From the IMG/VR virus record IMGVR_UViG_3300033148_004732, positions 1 through 25,631 of that record: a stretch of 25,631 bases of DNA; one strand, written 5' to 3'. Of this stretch, positions 15,046 to 21,196 are shown piece by piece. The stretch is from a virus. Numbering within the stretch: the stretch's first letter is position 1; every line of letters starts with the position of its first letter. The position numbers were made by a program, and so were the translations under genes. The notes beneath the pieces were generated by a model. It was not told where the DNA came from. It was given only the letters and a program-made list of their open reading frames with translations, and searched no databases.

Positions 15046-15590
15046 TGGCGAGTGAAGAGACGATCGCGCGGATGTTCGATGGGTTTGTCCAGGTGTGGCC
15101 GCGTGATGGCGATCGCGTATCACCCGAGACGATCCAGATATACCATCGTTGTCTCGCCGACATACCTGACGATCTATTGCAAGCGGCGGTAGTGAAAGTG
15201 GTGAGCGAGGCGACGTTCTGGCCGAAGCCTGCCGAGATACGTGCGGCGGCGCTCGCCCTCGTGGAGCCGGAGGATCTATCGGCCGGCGAGGCCTGGGCGA
15301 TGGTGCAGCGATATATCCGTCATTGTCCACCTGGACGATGGTGGGTGGCGGGTAAATCATATCACGCCAAACCGTTGCCCGAGCGCGTGCAGAAATGCGT
15401 CGACGCAGTCGGCGGCATGGCGTATCTGCGACTGTCCGAGAATACCATGAGCGACAGAGCGCGGTTCGCTACCGCATACGATGCGATAACGCGCCGCGAG
15501 CGAGAGCGAGCTCGAATGCTACCAGAGGTGCGGGCGGTTGTAGAGCGACTGGCAGAGCAGCGCGTGGGGCAATTGGAGACGGGAACATGA
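15045..15590 (+). CDS. Replicative helicase loader, G39P-like
   Basis: 181 residues from ATG 15045, overlapping the initiator stop by one base (TGATG). Residues about 5-70 match the pattern of SPP1 G39P-type loaders: a segment FVQVWP, then IYHRCLADIPDDLLQAAVVKVV and FWPKPAEIRAAAL. G39P binds the replicative helicase and brings it to the initiator-origin complex. Residues 75-181 are a longer C-terminal part than in G39P, rich in Arg and Glu helices. Position straight after the initiator is the lambda O/P and SPP1 38/39 order. With no phage helicase in view, host DnaB is the probable cargo. The family match is by pattern and should be confirmed with a profile. Confidence 0.68.
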   Translation: MASEETIARMFDGFVQVWPRDGDRVSPETIQIYHRCLADIPDDLLQAAVVKVVSEATFWPKPAEIRAAALALVEPEDLSAGEAWAMVQRYIRHCPPGRWWVAGKSYHAKPLPERVQKCVDAVGGMAYLRLSENTMSDRARFATAYDAITRRERERARMLPEVRAVVERLAEQRVGQLETGT

Positions 15591-15808
15591 ATGGTTATGA
15601 TTTGCATTTGGTATATCCGCAGATTGTGCCAATCCGGGGTCTGATTTGGCTAGCCAGGGCGGGTGTATACGATACAGCACAGGTCCACGAGCATATTCGG
15701 AACGGCAGACTAGAGACGTTGCCTGGTATAGGGCCCAAACGTGCCCGCAGAATCATGCTCTGGTATACGGATGGGCCTGATTGGGACAGAGCAGAGGCGG
15801 GCTCATGA
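15587..15808 (+). CDS. Small helix-hairpin-helix protein
   Basis: 73 residues from ATG 15587 (ATGA overlap with the loader). Residues about 44-60, RLETLPGIGPKRARRIM, are a clear helix-hairpin-helix motif that binds the DNA backbone without sequence preference. The N-terminal half is beta/helical with no known family. Location after the loader suggests a DNA-replication or repair accessory role. Confidence 0.7.
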   Translation: MNGYDLHLVYPQIVPIRGLIWLARAGVYDTAQVHEHIRNGRLETLPGIGPKRARRIMLWYTDGPDWDRAEAGS

Positions 15809-16113
15809 TCGACGCTTTGCGTATTATGCTGGCCATCATCTGTGTCGGCACTGGCGTTTCGCCCGCATACGCTGCCTGCATTATCGAGCATGAGAGTGAC
15901 TGGCAGCCTGATGCCGTAGGCGCGGCGGGCGAAATTGGGCTAACGCAAATTCTGCCCGACACCGGCGAATGGCTGGCCGGGCTGGCGGCTATACCGTGGG
16001 ATGAGCAGCGGCTGTATGAACCAGTGTATTCGATGAGGTTGCTGGTGACGGGGCTGGAGCGTGACCTGGATTGGCTCTGGCATACCGAACATTTGTGTCG
16101 CGAGTGCGAGTGA
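15805..16113 (+). CDS. Small lytic transglycosylase (SLT-type) with N-terminal signal segment
   Basis: 102 residues from ATG 15805 (ATGA overlap). Residues 1-23 are a hydrophobic segment ending PAYA, like a signal peptide. From residue 25 the SLT motifs appear in order: IIEHESDWQPDAVG, with catalytic Glu about 30, then AAGEIGLTQILPDTGEW. SLT enzymes cut the glycan backbone of peptidoglycan and leave anhydromuramic ends. The domain is shorter than the usual 120-150 residues, so it is a minimal form. The catalytic helix follows the signal directly, so a signal-arrest-release mechanism is possible. It sits in the early operon, far from the main lysin. Confidence 0.75.
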   Translation: MIDALRIMLAIICVGTGVSPAYAACIIEHESDWQPDAVGAAGEIGLTQILPDTGEWLAGLAAIPWDEQRLYEPVYSMRLLVTGLERDLDWLWHTEHLCRECE

Positions 16114-16123
16114 GGAGGGTGAG

Positions 16124-16279
16124 ATGATACTAGGCGGATATGTTCTGCACGCGCCGACTGGCCGTTGGTTTCGCGTCACGGGCTGGCTCACACAGGATGG
16201 CGCACCGTACATATGCGGTGTGACAGACGATGGTATGTGGGCGCGGTGGCCAGCGGAGGAATGCGCGGGGGTGGCATGA
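16124..16279 (+). CDS. Small hypothetical protein
   Basis: 51 residues, with GAGGAGGGTGAG before ATG 16124. Beta-rich with many Trp (RWFRVTGWLT, GMWARWPAEE). No family recognised. Stop overlaps the next start (ATGA), so it is expressed with the PAPS-reductase-like gene. Confidence 0.58.
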   Translation: MILGGYVLHAPTGRWFRVTGWLTQDGAPYICGVTDDGMWARWPAEECAGVA

Positions 16280-16998
16280 GCGACTGCATCAGTTTTGGTG
16301 GTGGGGTGAACAGCGTAGCGATGACCGTGCTCATGGTCAATGAGGGATGGCGCGGGCCTGTCGTTTTCGCGGAGACCGGGTCCGAGTGGCCTGAAACGGA
16401 CGCATACGTCGCAGCGTTTGACCGCGATTGGCTGCAACCGCGCGGGCTGCGAATTGAACATGTGGGGGCGGAGTGGCGGGCGAACTCGCTGCGCGATACG
16501 TTGGATGTTTACTGCGAGACGCATAGGGTCATACCAGGGTCATTCAAACGTTGGTGTACGTCTGAGTACAAATGGCGCCCCATCCACAAATGGGCTGATG
16601 CGCACAACATCACAGTCCAGCATCTCGGTATCGCCGCTGACGAATCGCACCGCAAACCCGATGCCAGTCGTCCACTCTGCGAACGGGGCATCACGCGGGC
16701 AGGCTGCATCGACATCATTCGCGCAGAGAGGCTGCCCGTGCCGCGCAAAAGTGGCTGTTGGCTGTGCCCATTTCAGCGACGGGCGCAGTGGCGTGAATTG
16801 TGGGAGCGTCACCCAGATCTATATGAGCGAGCCGCCGCATTAGAGGATGCGGCAACAGAACGGCGCGGAGTGTACACGACGCTGGACCCGTCGGGACGAT
16901 ACACGCTGCGTGACCTGGCAGCAGAATTCGAGCGACAGCCGCGCCTAATGGGCGAGCAGGTTTGGTGTGCGGCGAATGTGACGGGGGTGAGATGTTAA
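16276..16998 (+). CDS. Phage PAPS reductase-like / ATP-pyrophosphatase protein
   Basis: 240 residues from ATG 16276 (ATGA overlap); the GTG start at 16165 runs inside the preceding gene. The N-terminus CISFGGGVNSVAM is the PP-loop of the adenine nucleotide alpha-hydrolase fold. PVVFAETGSEWPET is the next conserved strand-loop. Cys residues in FKRWCTSEYKW and SGCWLCPFQ may bind a metal or Fe-S cluster, as in DndC/IbrA-type relatives. The family activates a substrate with ATP and often acts in sulfur transfer or nucleic-acid modification. In a phage, DNA or tRNA modification is more likely than sulfate assimilation. The substrate cannot be read from the sequence. Confidence 0.85.
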   Translation: MSDCISFGGGVNSVAMTVLMVNEGWRGPVVFAETGSEWPETDAYVAAFDRDWLQPRGLRIEHVGAEWRANSLRDTLDVYCETHRVIPGSFKRWCTSEYKWRPIHKWADAHNITVQHLGIAADESHRKPDASRPLCERGITRAGCIDIIRAERLPVPRKSGCWLCPFQRRAQWRELWERHPDLYERAAALEDAATERRGVYTTLDPSGRYTLRDLAAEFERQPRLMGEQVWCAANVTGVRC

Positions 16999-17099
16999 GC
17001 GCGTATGCGACGGTGGCCACGATCATTGCGCTGCTGTGCGTCATAGGGCTATATGAGGCGCTGAGGGCGCTGGCGATGTGGCTGTGGGGGAGGTGGTAA
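16992..17099 (+). CDS. One-helix membrane peptide
   Basis: 35 residues; ATG 16992 overlaps the end of the PAPS gene by seven bases, with GGGGGTGAG upstream. Residues 5-20 (ATVATIIALLCVIGL) are a membrane helix, followed by a Trp/Arg tail. A small inner-membrane protein of unknown role. Confidence 0.5.
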   Translation: MLSAYATVATIIALLCVIGLYEALRALAMWLWGRW

Positions 17100-17101
17100 G
17101 A

Positions 17102-17621
17102 ATGGATGAAACGACTAGAGATATACAGAGACTGCTCGCGCTCCGTCATCTGTTCGCGCTAGAGGTACCGACGACGACAGGGTTCGCGACGCGAGCGCGA
17201 ACGTCGGCCATTGATCCGATTCGGAGTCTGCGTCGCATTGATGCATTTGCCATGAATATGTATCCGTCCAGAGGATTCAAGCGGATTGCATATGAGATAA
17301 AGACCTGTCGCAGTGACTGGCTCTCTGAGTGCGCGAATTGGGCGAAAATGACGCAGGCGCGCGAATTGGGCGAAAATGACGCAGGCGCGATTCCTGGCAG
17401 ACGAGATGTGGGTGGTTACGCCAGAGGGCGTCGCCGTTCGAGATGACTGGCGGCAACATGAGCATCTGAGGCCAATAGGGCATCTGGTCCTGAAGAGTGG
17501 CCACCTTGTCAAACGGACTGGCGCAATGTCGTGCGACGCGTGGCCTATGCCAGAAGGGTTTATCGCAGGATTTTTACGCGCCGCTATTGCCACGGCACGC
17601 ATGTTCGAGGCTGATGCATGA
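17102..17621 (+). pseudogene. PD-(D/E)xK-type nuclease (MmcB-like), frameshifted by a 28-bp tandem duplication
   Basis: Frame one runs from ATG 17102 to a TGA at 17444-17446. It contains RRIDAFAMNMYPSRGF and IAYEIKTCRSDWL, the D and ExK catalytic signature of a restriction-fold nuclease of the MmcB-like kind. The rest of the protein, FLADEMWVVTPEGV to the C-terminus, continues in a different frame up to TGA 17619-17621. Taking out one copy of the 28-bp repeat at 17331-17386 joins both parts into one 163-residue protein with a natural WAKMTQARFLADEM junction. As written, the gene would make a 114-residue chimeric-ended product. It may be a recent mutation, an on/off switch by repeat slippage, or an assembly error. 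Confidence 0.8.
17331..17386 (+). repeat. Perfect 28-bp tandem duplication
   Basis: Two identical copies at 17331-17358 and 17359-17386, starting GCGCGAATTGGGCG and ending GACGCAGGC. Because 28 is not a multiple of three, the repeat shifts the frame of the nuclease gene. Identity runs on for three bases past copy two, as expected from slippage. Confidence 0.95.
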
Positions 17622-17731
17622 CCCGCAACATTCGCAAATCGCGCGGGTACCGTGCAGAACGAGCGATCTGCGACTATCTCGGCATTGAACGCATTGCGGG
17701 TGTCGGGCGCAGGGATGGCGATGGCGGCTGA
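17618..17731 (+). CDS. Small protein, possible remnant of a resolvase-like nuclease
   Basis: 37 residues; ATG 17618 overlaps the stop of the broken nuclease (ATGA). The start SRGYRAERAICDYLGIERI recalls the first helix and strand of Holliday-junction-resolvase-like nucleases, which need about 100 residues more. Here it stops after RRDGDGG. It could be a truncated gene or an unrelated small protein. Confidence 0.35.
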   Translation: MTRNIRKSRGYRAERAICDYLGIERIAGVGRRDGDGG

Positions 17732-17861
17732 GCGGTTATCGCGCCCTGACCAGCTCGCGATTGTGGTGTTGCATGGCAATGGAATGCGGCATGACGACGA
17801 CCTGGTGGTGATGCGACTGCGGGAGTTTCGCGATAGGTTTGTGGAGGGGGAGGAGGAATAA
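17715..17861 (+). CDS. Small hypothetical protein
   Basis: 48 residues from ATG 17715, or ATG 17721; 17 bases overlap the gene before. Sequence SRPDQLAIVVLHGNGMRHDDDLVVMRLREFRDRF has a strand-helix pattern with an acidic end. No family recognised. Ribosome site weak. Confidence 0.45.
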   Translation: MAMAAERLSRPDQLAIVVLHGNGMRHDDDLVVMRLREFRDRFVEGEEE

Positions 17862-17862
17862 C

Positions 17863-18066
17863 GTGGAGCGTCTGGTGTTCGAGGATGACGCGCAGTTAGT
17901 AACATCGCTGTATGGTCCCATAAGTTATGTGCGAATAGGAGGCTTGCCTCTGGCAGATTGGCTGCGTGCTAAGGTGGAGCCAAAATTCGGTTTCGAGGTT
18001 AATCTCGGTTGCGTGCGCATCACGATTGAGCGGGTAGAGGAGGCGCAGCATGTGGGCGACGATTGA
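17863..18066 (+). CDS. Small hypothetical protein
   Basis: 67 residues from GTG 17863, with GGAGGAGGAATAAC upstream (strong). Beta-rich with two-strand units (GPISYVRIGGLPLADWLRAK, NLGCVRITIERV). No family recognised. The end overlaps the next gene by 17 bases. Confidence 0.55.
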   Translation: MERLVFEDDAQLVTSLYGPISYVRIGGLPLADWLRAKVEPKFGFEVNLGCVRITIERVEEAQHVGDD

Positions 18067-18154
18067 CGCGACGCCGGGGGTAGGGCTGGCGCTAGTGGTG
18101 GTGAGCATAGCAGCATTGGGCCTGCTAGAATGGTGGGAGAGGAGAGGACGATGA
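18050..18154 (+). CDS. One-helix membrane peptide
   Basis: 34 residues. GTAGAGGAGG lies before ATG 18050. Residues 10-26 (GVGLALVVVSIAALGLL) form a membrane helix, followed by EWWERRGR. Stop overlaps the next start (ATGA). May be a small holin-like or membrane-associated protein. Confidence 0.5.
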   Translation: MWATIDATPGVGLALVVVSIAALGLLEWWERRGR

Positions 18155-18246
18155 TTTCCTGGTGCTGGCTGCTGGTTGCGTTATTCGGTGGCGCGGCGTT
18201 GGGTGTATTCGCGCTGGCGCTGTTTGTGGCGGGAGGTGACGACTGA
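18151..18246 (+). CDS. One-helix membrane peptide
   Basis: 31 residues, ATGA-coupled to the gene before, with GGAGAGGACG upstream. Nearly all hydrophobic (WLLVALFGGAALGVFALALFVAGG). Together with the peptide before it, it forms a two-gene membrane pair. No family recognised. Confidence 0.5.
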   Translation: MISWCWLLVALFGGAALGVFALALFVAGGDD

Positions 18247-18461
18247 GTAGCACTGAGCGTATAGCGTTGGCCCGAGTCGAGGCAGAGCGGCGAGCGCAAC
18301 GGTTGACGCGCAAGCAGCTAATCGCCATGGTGCTGTGTGGACTCGGGCTGACGCATGAAGAAGTGGCGAGTTTGTTGGGGATATGTAGAACTGCCGTTAC
18401 TCATCGGATATCGCGCGCAAAATATAACATTTCAGTGGGGAACAAGCGTATGAGGAACTAG
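18243..18461 (+). CDS. Helix-turn-helix DNA-binding protein, probable CTG start
   Basis: 72 residues if CTG 18243 is the start: GGGAGGTGA lies just upstream and CTGA overlaps the stop of the gene before. TTG 18267 would give 64 residues without a ribosome site. Residues about 38-65, GLTHEEVASLLGICRTAVTHRISRA, are a sigma70-region-4/LuxR-type HTH. It could be a regulator of late genes or a sigma-like factor. The N-terminus is a basic helix. The CTG start is inferred from position. Confidence 0.68.
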   Translation: MSSTERIALARVEAERRAQRLTRKQLIAMVLCGLGLTHEEVASLLGICRTAVTHRISRAKYNISVGNKRMRN

Positions 18462-18469
18462 GAGATTGT

Positions 18470-18721
18470 ATGGCTGCACGTTGCTGTATCTGTGAATGCT
18501 GGCTGGATGGTACGGATTGGCTATGTCACGAGTGCGCGCATGGCCATGGCCTAAATGGATCTTTGGAAGAGTGGCCGGAATGGGCGCGGTATCTGAAACA
18601 GCAAGAGCAGAACAGACGGCGGCGAGAGCAGCGAGAATCGGGTTTGGTGGTGTCGATTGAAGAATGCGCCGAGGCCGAGATGCTGGTCTACGGCGAGCTG
18701 AATAGCGATAGGTTTGACTAA
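18470..18721 (+). CDS. Small zinc-finger protein with charged helical tail
   Basis: 83 residues, GGAG before ATG 18470. CCICECWLDGTDWLCHECAHG holds two CxxC pairs for one zinc ion. The middle is a strongly basic helix (QEQNRRRREQRE) and the end is acidic. Probably a nucleic-acid- or protein-binding adaptor. Stop overlaps the next ATG (TAATG). Confidence 0.6.
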   Translation: MAARCCICECWLDGTDWLCHECAHGHGLNGSLEEWPEWARYLKQQEQNRRRREQRESGLVVSIEECAEAEMLVYGELNSDRFD

Positions 18722-18930
18722 TGCCCGACGAAACAGCTGTACAGATAGCACGCATTGACGAACGCACAGAGCGCATGGAGTCGCAGATAACCGACATGGA
18801 TGCTCGGCTGCGCGAGGTGTGCGTGACACACGGTGAGCGTATCGCGCGGCTAGAGACGCGCACGGGGTTGCTGGCGGGGCTGATTGCGGTGCTGAGCACA
18901 TTGGCGGGCTGGCTGGGCGTGACGAACTAG
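18721..18930 (+). CDS. Coiled-coil membrane protein, XhlA-like
   Basis: 69 residues. Residues 5-45 are a coiled coil (RIDERTERMESQITDMDARL), and residues 48-66 (LLAGLIAVLSTLAGWLG) a membrane helix at the C-terminus. This is the plan of XhlA-type proteins that work with phage holins. It lies two genes before a multi-helix membrane protein, so the pair may be a lysis membrane unit. Pattern only. Confidence 0.62.
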   Translation: MPDETAVQIARIDERTERMESQITDMDARLREVCVTHGERIARLETRTGLLAGLIAVLSTLAGWLGVTN

Positions 18931-18941
18931 AGGAGGGCGAT

Positions 18942-19133
18942 ATGGATGAGCGATACGAGATAATACCGTTAGCGGCGAGCACGATAGAGCGCATCTATTG
19001 GACGCAGCCAGGAGAGACGCCGGCAGATCCCATGGTATGGTGGCCGGTTGTGTTCGATGGAGTGTGGCAGCACGTGCCTCTGCGGTGGGGCGAACGGTAT
19101 CTATGTTGTCGTACAGAGGAGGTGAATGCATGA
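18942..19133 (+). CDS. Small hypothetical protein
   Basis: 63 residues, GAGGAGGGCGAT before ATG 18942. Trp-rich and beta-like (VWWPVVFDGVWQHVPLRW). No family recognised. ATGA overlap with the membrane protein that follows. Confidence 0.55.
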   Translation: MDERYEIIPLAASTIERIYWTQPGETPADPMVWWPVVFDGVWQHVPLRWGERYLCCRTEEVNA

Positions 19134-19444
19134 CTTGGTCTGAGGCGTTGACGTACGCGAGCGGTCCCGGTGTGGCCGCTGTGATTGGCGTGGCATTATC
19201 GTTCCTGATCGAATATTGGGATGGCTATGGCGCGCTCGTGCCGCGCATGAAGCGGCTCGTATTCATGGCGTTGTGTCTCGTGGTGCCTGTGGCGGCGGCA
19301 TTCCTGCGTGTAGTGTGGGGGTACGTTGTGCTATCCTGGGATCCGTTGATGTGGCGGGCGATATTGGCGGGCGGGACAGCGTTTCTCACAGGGCAGATTA
19401 CACATATCCGTAAATTGCCAAGCGCGCCGAGAGAAGAAGAATAA
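19130..19444 (+). CDS. Putative holin (three membrane helices)
   Basis: 104 residues from ATG 19130, with AGAGGAGGTGAATGC upstream. Three hydrophobic segments are visible: about 12-26 (GVAAVIGVALSFLIE), 41-60 (LVFMALCLVVPVAAAFL) and 75-92 (WRAILAGGTAFLTGQI), with a charged C-terminus (KLPSAPREEE). Size and topology fit a phage holin that makes the membrane lesion through which lysins pass. It is 11 kb from the lysin gene, unlike compact lysis cassettes, so another membrane role is possible. Confidence 0.6.
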   Translation: MTWSEALTYASGPGVAAVIGVALSFLIEYWDGYGALVPRMKRLVFMALCLVVPVAAAFLRVVWGYVVLSWDPLMWRAILAGGTAFLTGQITHIRKLPSAPREEE

Positions 19445-19680
19445 TGTTGCACGGTTGGCTCGATGAGCAGGAGCGGGATCCGTGGTTCTGGCGGGCCAGA
19501 TGGAGCAGGCGGGCATATTGGCGCTGGATGGCGAACCGACACAAGCGCGGTGAACGGGACGAAGCTTGCCAGAGGGCATACGATCGTACCTATGGGAATC
19601 TGACGCGCCTACAGCGGCTATGGATCAGATTGGACGAATGGCTCTGGCCTGTGCAGGTGCGATGGGAGAGACGATGGTAG
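19444..19680 (+). CDS. Small Arg/Trp-rich protein
   Basis: 78 residues, TAATG-coupled to the holin-like gene. About one residue in three is Arg or Trp (WRARWSRRAYWRWMANRHKR). The C-terminal part LTRLQRLWIRLDEWLWPVQ matches the next gene. A strongly basic amphipathic protein like this could sit on membranes or nucleic acid. No family recognised. Confidence 0.5.
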   Translation: MLHGWLDEQERDPWFWRARWSRRAYWRWMANRHKRGERDEACQRAYDRTYGNLTRLQRLWIRLDEWLWPVQVRWERRW

Positions 19681-19787
19681 GCGTGACGCGATTGCTCTAC
19701 CGGCTGCTGACCTGGCTGCGCGAGCGACTATGTCCAGTGCAGGCGCGGCTGGATAGATATGTGAGGAGAGAAGATGAATCTGGTTGA
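19674..19787 (+). CDS. Small basic protein, partial copy of its upstream neighbour
   Basis: 37 residues from ATG 19674, seven bases inside the gene before. VTRLLYRLLTWLRERLCPVQARLDRY aligns with the end of that gene, including the shared CPVQ/WPVQ. It looks like a tandem partial duplication. Overlaps the next start by 14 bases. Confidence 0.42.
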   Translation: MVGVTRLLYRLLTWLRERLCPVQARLDRYVRREDESG

Positions 19788-20037
19788 TCTCATTGAGGTT
19801 CTAAATCACCTACCGTTGGGTACGATTGTATCGTATCAACGGGCCGGTCTGTTGAAGGATGAACAGGGTCAATTGTATGACCCATTGTTCGATACCGTAG
19901 TGGTGCAAAGAGAGGACCGGGCGGTTTCTATCCCCGTGTGCTTTCGAGGTGATCCGCCAGACGAGACAGTTTTAGCGCAGGCCATTCTGGACGGCCTTAG
20001 TCAGCTGGAGAATGAGGAGGGTCAGCATAATGAGTAA
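19774..20037 (+). CDS. Small hypothetical protein
   Basis: 87 residues, GAGGAGAGAAG before ATG 19774. Helical start (LVDLIEVLNHLPLGTIVSY), then strands and an acidic C-terminal helix. No family recognised. Overlaps the next gene by eight bases. Confidence 0.58.
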   Translation: MNLVDLIEVLNHLPLGTIVSYQRAGLLKDEQGQLYDPLFDTVVVQREDRAVSIPVCFRGDPPDETVLAQAILDGLSQLENEEGQHNE

Positions 20038-20494
20038 AGAGACTGCGTATCATGAACGAGATATGCTAGTAGCGGCACTATCTGCTATCTATCCCTCGCA
20101 TTTGTGTCGGCATCCCGATGCGGATGCAGATTGGGATGATGATTGGAGGTGGATTGTGTGTATACATCTGCCCACGGGCCAGGCGACCTGGCACATACAT
20201 GCCAGCGAATTGCCACTGTTTAGTCATCTCGTGCGAGACGAAAATCATTGGGATGGCCATACGACAGAGGAGAAATATCGACGTCTGCTCGAATTGCGCA
20301 GTTGGCATAATCAAGCGCGAGACGAGGACTCCCTCTTGGCCAACGCAATCCGAATGATGCCAGAGGGGACAGAATTGCGACGAGTCAGAGTTTCTGAGGG
20401 CCACGAGCATTGGATCCATTGTCGCATTGGACCATCACACTGTGATGACGTATGTGTTGCACACGATCCGTATAGAGCGCTGAGTAGAGGGTAA
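20030..20494 (+). CDS. Conserved-looking phage protein, WDGHTTEEKYRR type
   Basis: 154 residues from ATG 20030, with GAGGAGGG upstream; the earlier start at 20012 is inside the gene before. Residues about 40-90 (WRWIVCIHLPTGQATWHIH, then LFSHLVRD, then WDGHTTEEKYRRLLEL) have a pattern that occurs in many phage proteins of unknown role. Several His and Asp residues in this part could bind a metal. The C-terminal half looks like a separate small beta domain. No function assigned. Confidence 0.68.
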   Translation: MSKETAYHERDMLVAALSAIYPSHLCRHPDADADWDDDWRWIVCIHLPTGQATWHIHASELPLFSHLVRDENHWDGHTTEEKYRRLLELRSWHNQARDEDSLLANAIRMMPEGTELRRVRVSEGHEHWIHCRIGPSHCDDVCVAHDPYRALSRG

Positions 20495-20499
20495 ATCAT

Positions 20500-20553
20500 T
20501 TGCGGGCGCGGCTGGATAAGTACGGGGAACGTGAGAGGAGAGATAAACGCTGA
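20500..20553 (+). other. Remnant copy of the Arg-rich gene end
   Basis: GCGCGGCTGGATA is shared exactly with 19743-19755, followed by a related GTGAG/GAGAGA stretch. The frame from TTG 20500 reads RARLDKYGERERRDKR, like the RLDRYVRRE end of the gene at 19674. It ends in the TGA that overlaps the next CTG start. Probably a duplicated coupling leader, perhaps not a gene. Confidence 0.35.
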
Positions 20554-20870
20554 CTATCCCATTGCCTGATAGCGTGAACATTCTCGGCATTCAGTACGCG
20601 ATTGAGTATTGCGATAATCCAGCCGAGGTAGATCTCCACAAGCGGAAGAGCCTCTGGGGACAGATCGACTACTGGACGCGCACGATTCGAGTGTATAACA
20701 ATGGCAGGCCAATGCCGGATGTCTGGCAGACGATATTTCACGAGGTGATTCATGGTATCGTGACTGCGTTGCATATGGAGGTCCTTGCGGACAAAGAAGA
20801 CGATGTAGATCTGCTTGCGCTGGCGCTAATGGATGTGCTAGAGCGTAACGAGTGGATGCGGTTATCGTGA
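20550..20870 (+). CDS. Small HExxH zinc metallopeptidase, probable CTG start
   Basis: 106 residues if CTG 20550 is the start (AGGAG eight bases upstream, CTGA overlap). TTG 20562 gives 102 residues. Residues about 64-74, QTIFHEVIHGI, hold HExxH, the zinc-binding catalytic motif, with a helical acidic segment after it (EDDVDLLALALMDVL) that may give the third ligand. The N-terminal part (ILGIQYAIEY, WGQIDYWTRTIRVYNNG) is strand-rich, like phage ImmA/SprT-like metallopeptidases. It may cut a phage or host regulator. Substrate unknown. Confidence 0.72.
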   Translation: MTIPLPDSVNILGIQYAIEYCDNPAEVDLHKRKSLWGQIDYWTRTIRVYNNGRPMPDVWQTIFHEVIHGIVTALHMEVLADKEDDVDLLALALMDVLERNEWMRLS

Positions 20871-20953
20871 GAGCGCGCCGTTGAGGAGGAGTGAATATGT
20901 GATGCCTTCAGATCGCTGGGCGAATAATGTGGCAGTAACAGAGGAGTGTAGCC

Positions 20954-21196
20954 GTGGAACAAACATATAAGTATCTTCCGTTGCGTGACGTTGTTGTGGA
21001 CATAGTAAATCGGGTCGTAAACTTGGAATGTGCACTTTGCTTGGAATCATCCGCTGCACAGATTCCACCCGAAACGATGTTGAACGCTGATTTTGATGGC
21101 ATGCTTGTGGCGCTTATAGCTACGCTCGTGGATGCACGGAACAGGCTAGAGGCCTGTAATCGTCGCATAGGAGAAATAAAAGAGCGAATCGCTTAA
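20954..21196 (+). CDS. Small helical protein
   Basis: 80 residues from GTG 20954, with AGAGGAG ten bases upstream. Helix-rich (VVDIVNRVVNLECALCL, MLVALIATLVDARNRLEACNRRI) with four Cys and a coiled-coil end. No family recognised. It is the last plus-strand gene before the structured noncoding region. The gap 20871-20953 holds no supported gene. Confidence 0.55.
   Translation: MEQTYKYLPLRDVVVDIVNRVVNLECALCLESSAAQIPPETMLNADFDGMLVALIATLVDARNRLEACNRRIGEIKERIA

Noticed and set aside
15940-16524. Minus-strand ORF (194 codons)
   Set aside because: Antisense to the SLT and PAPS-reductase-like genes, both with clear motifs.
17159-17905. Minus-strand ORF of 248 codons over the broken nuclease
   Set aside because: Composition Arg/Ser-rich, no family pattern, while the plus strand carries a nuclease signature and coupled genes. 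It was considered because the plus frame is broken, but the 28-bp repeat explains the break better.
20902-20970. 22-codon ORF MPSDRWANNVAV... before the gene at 20954
   Set aside because: It has GAGGAGGAG upstream but no family pattern and overlaps a longer gene; could be a leader, not enough support.
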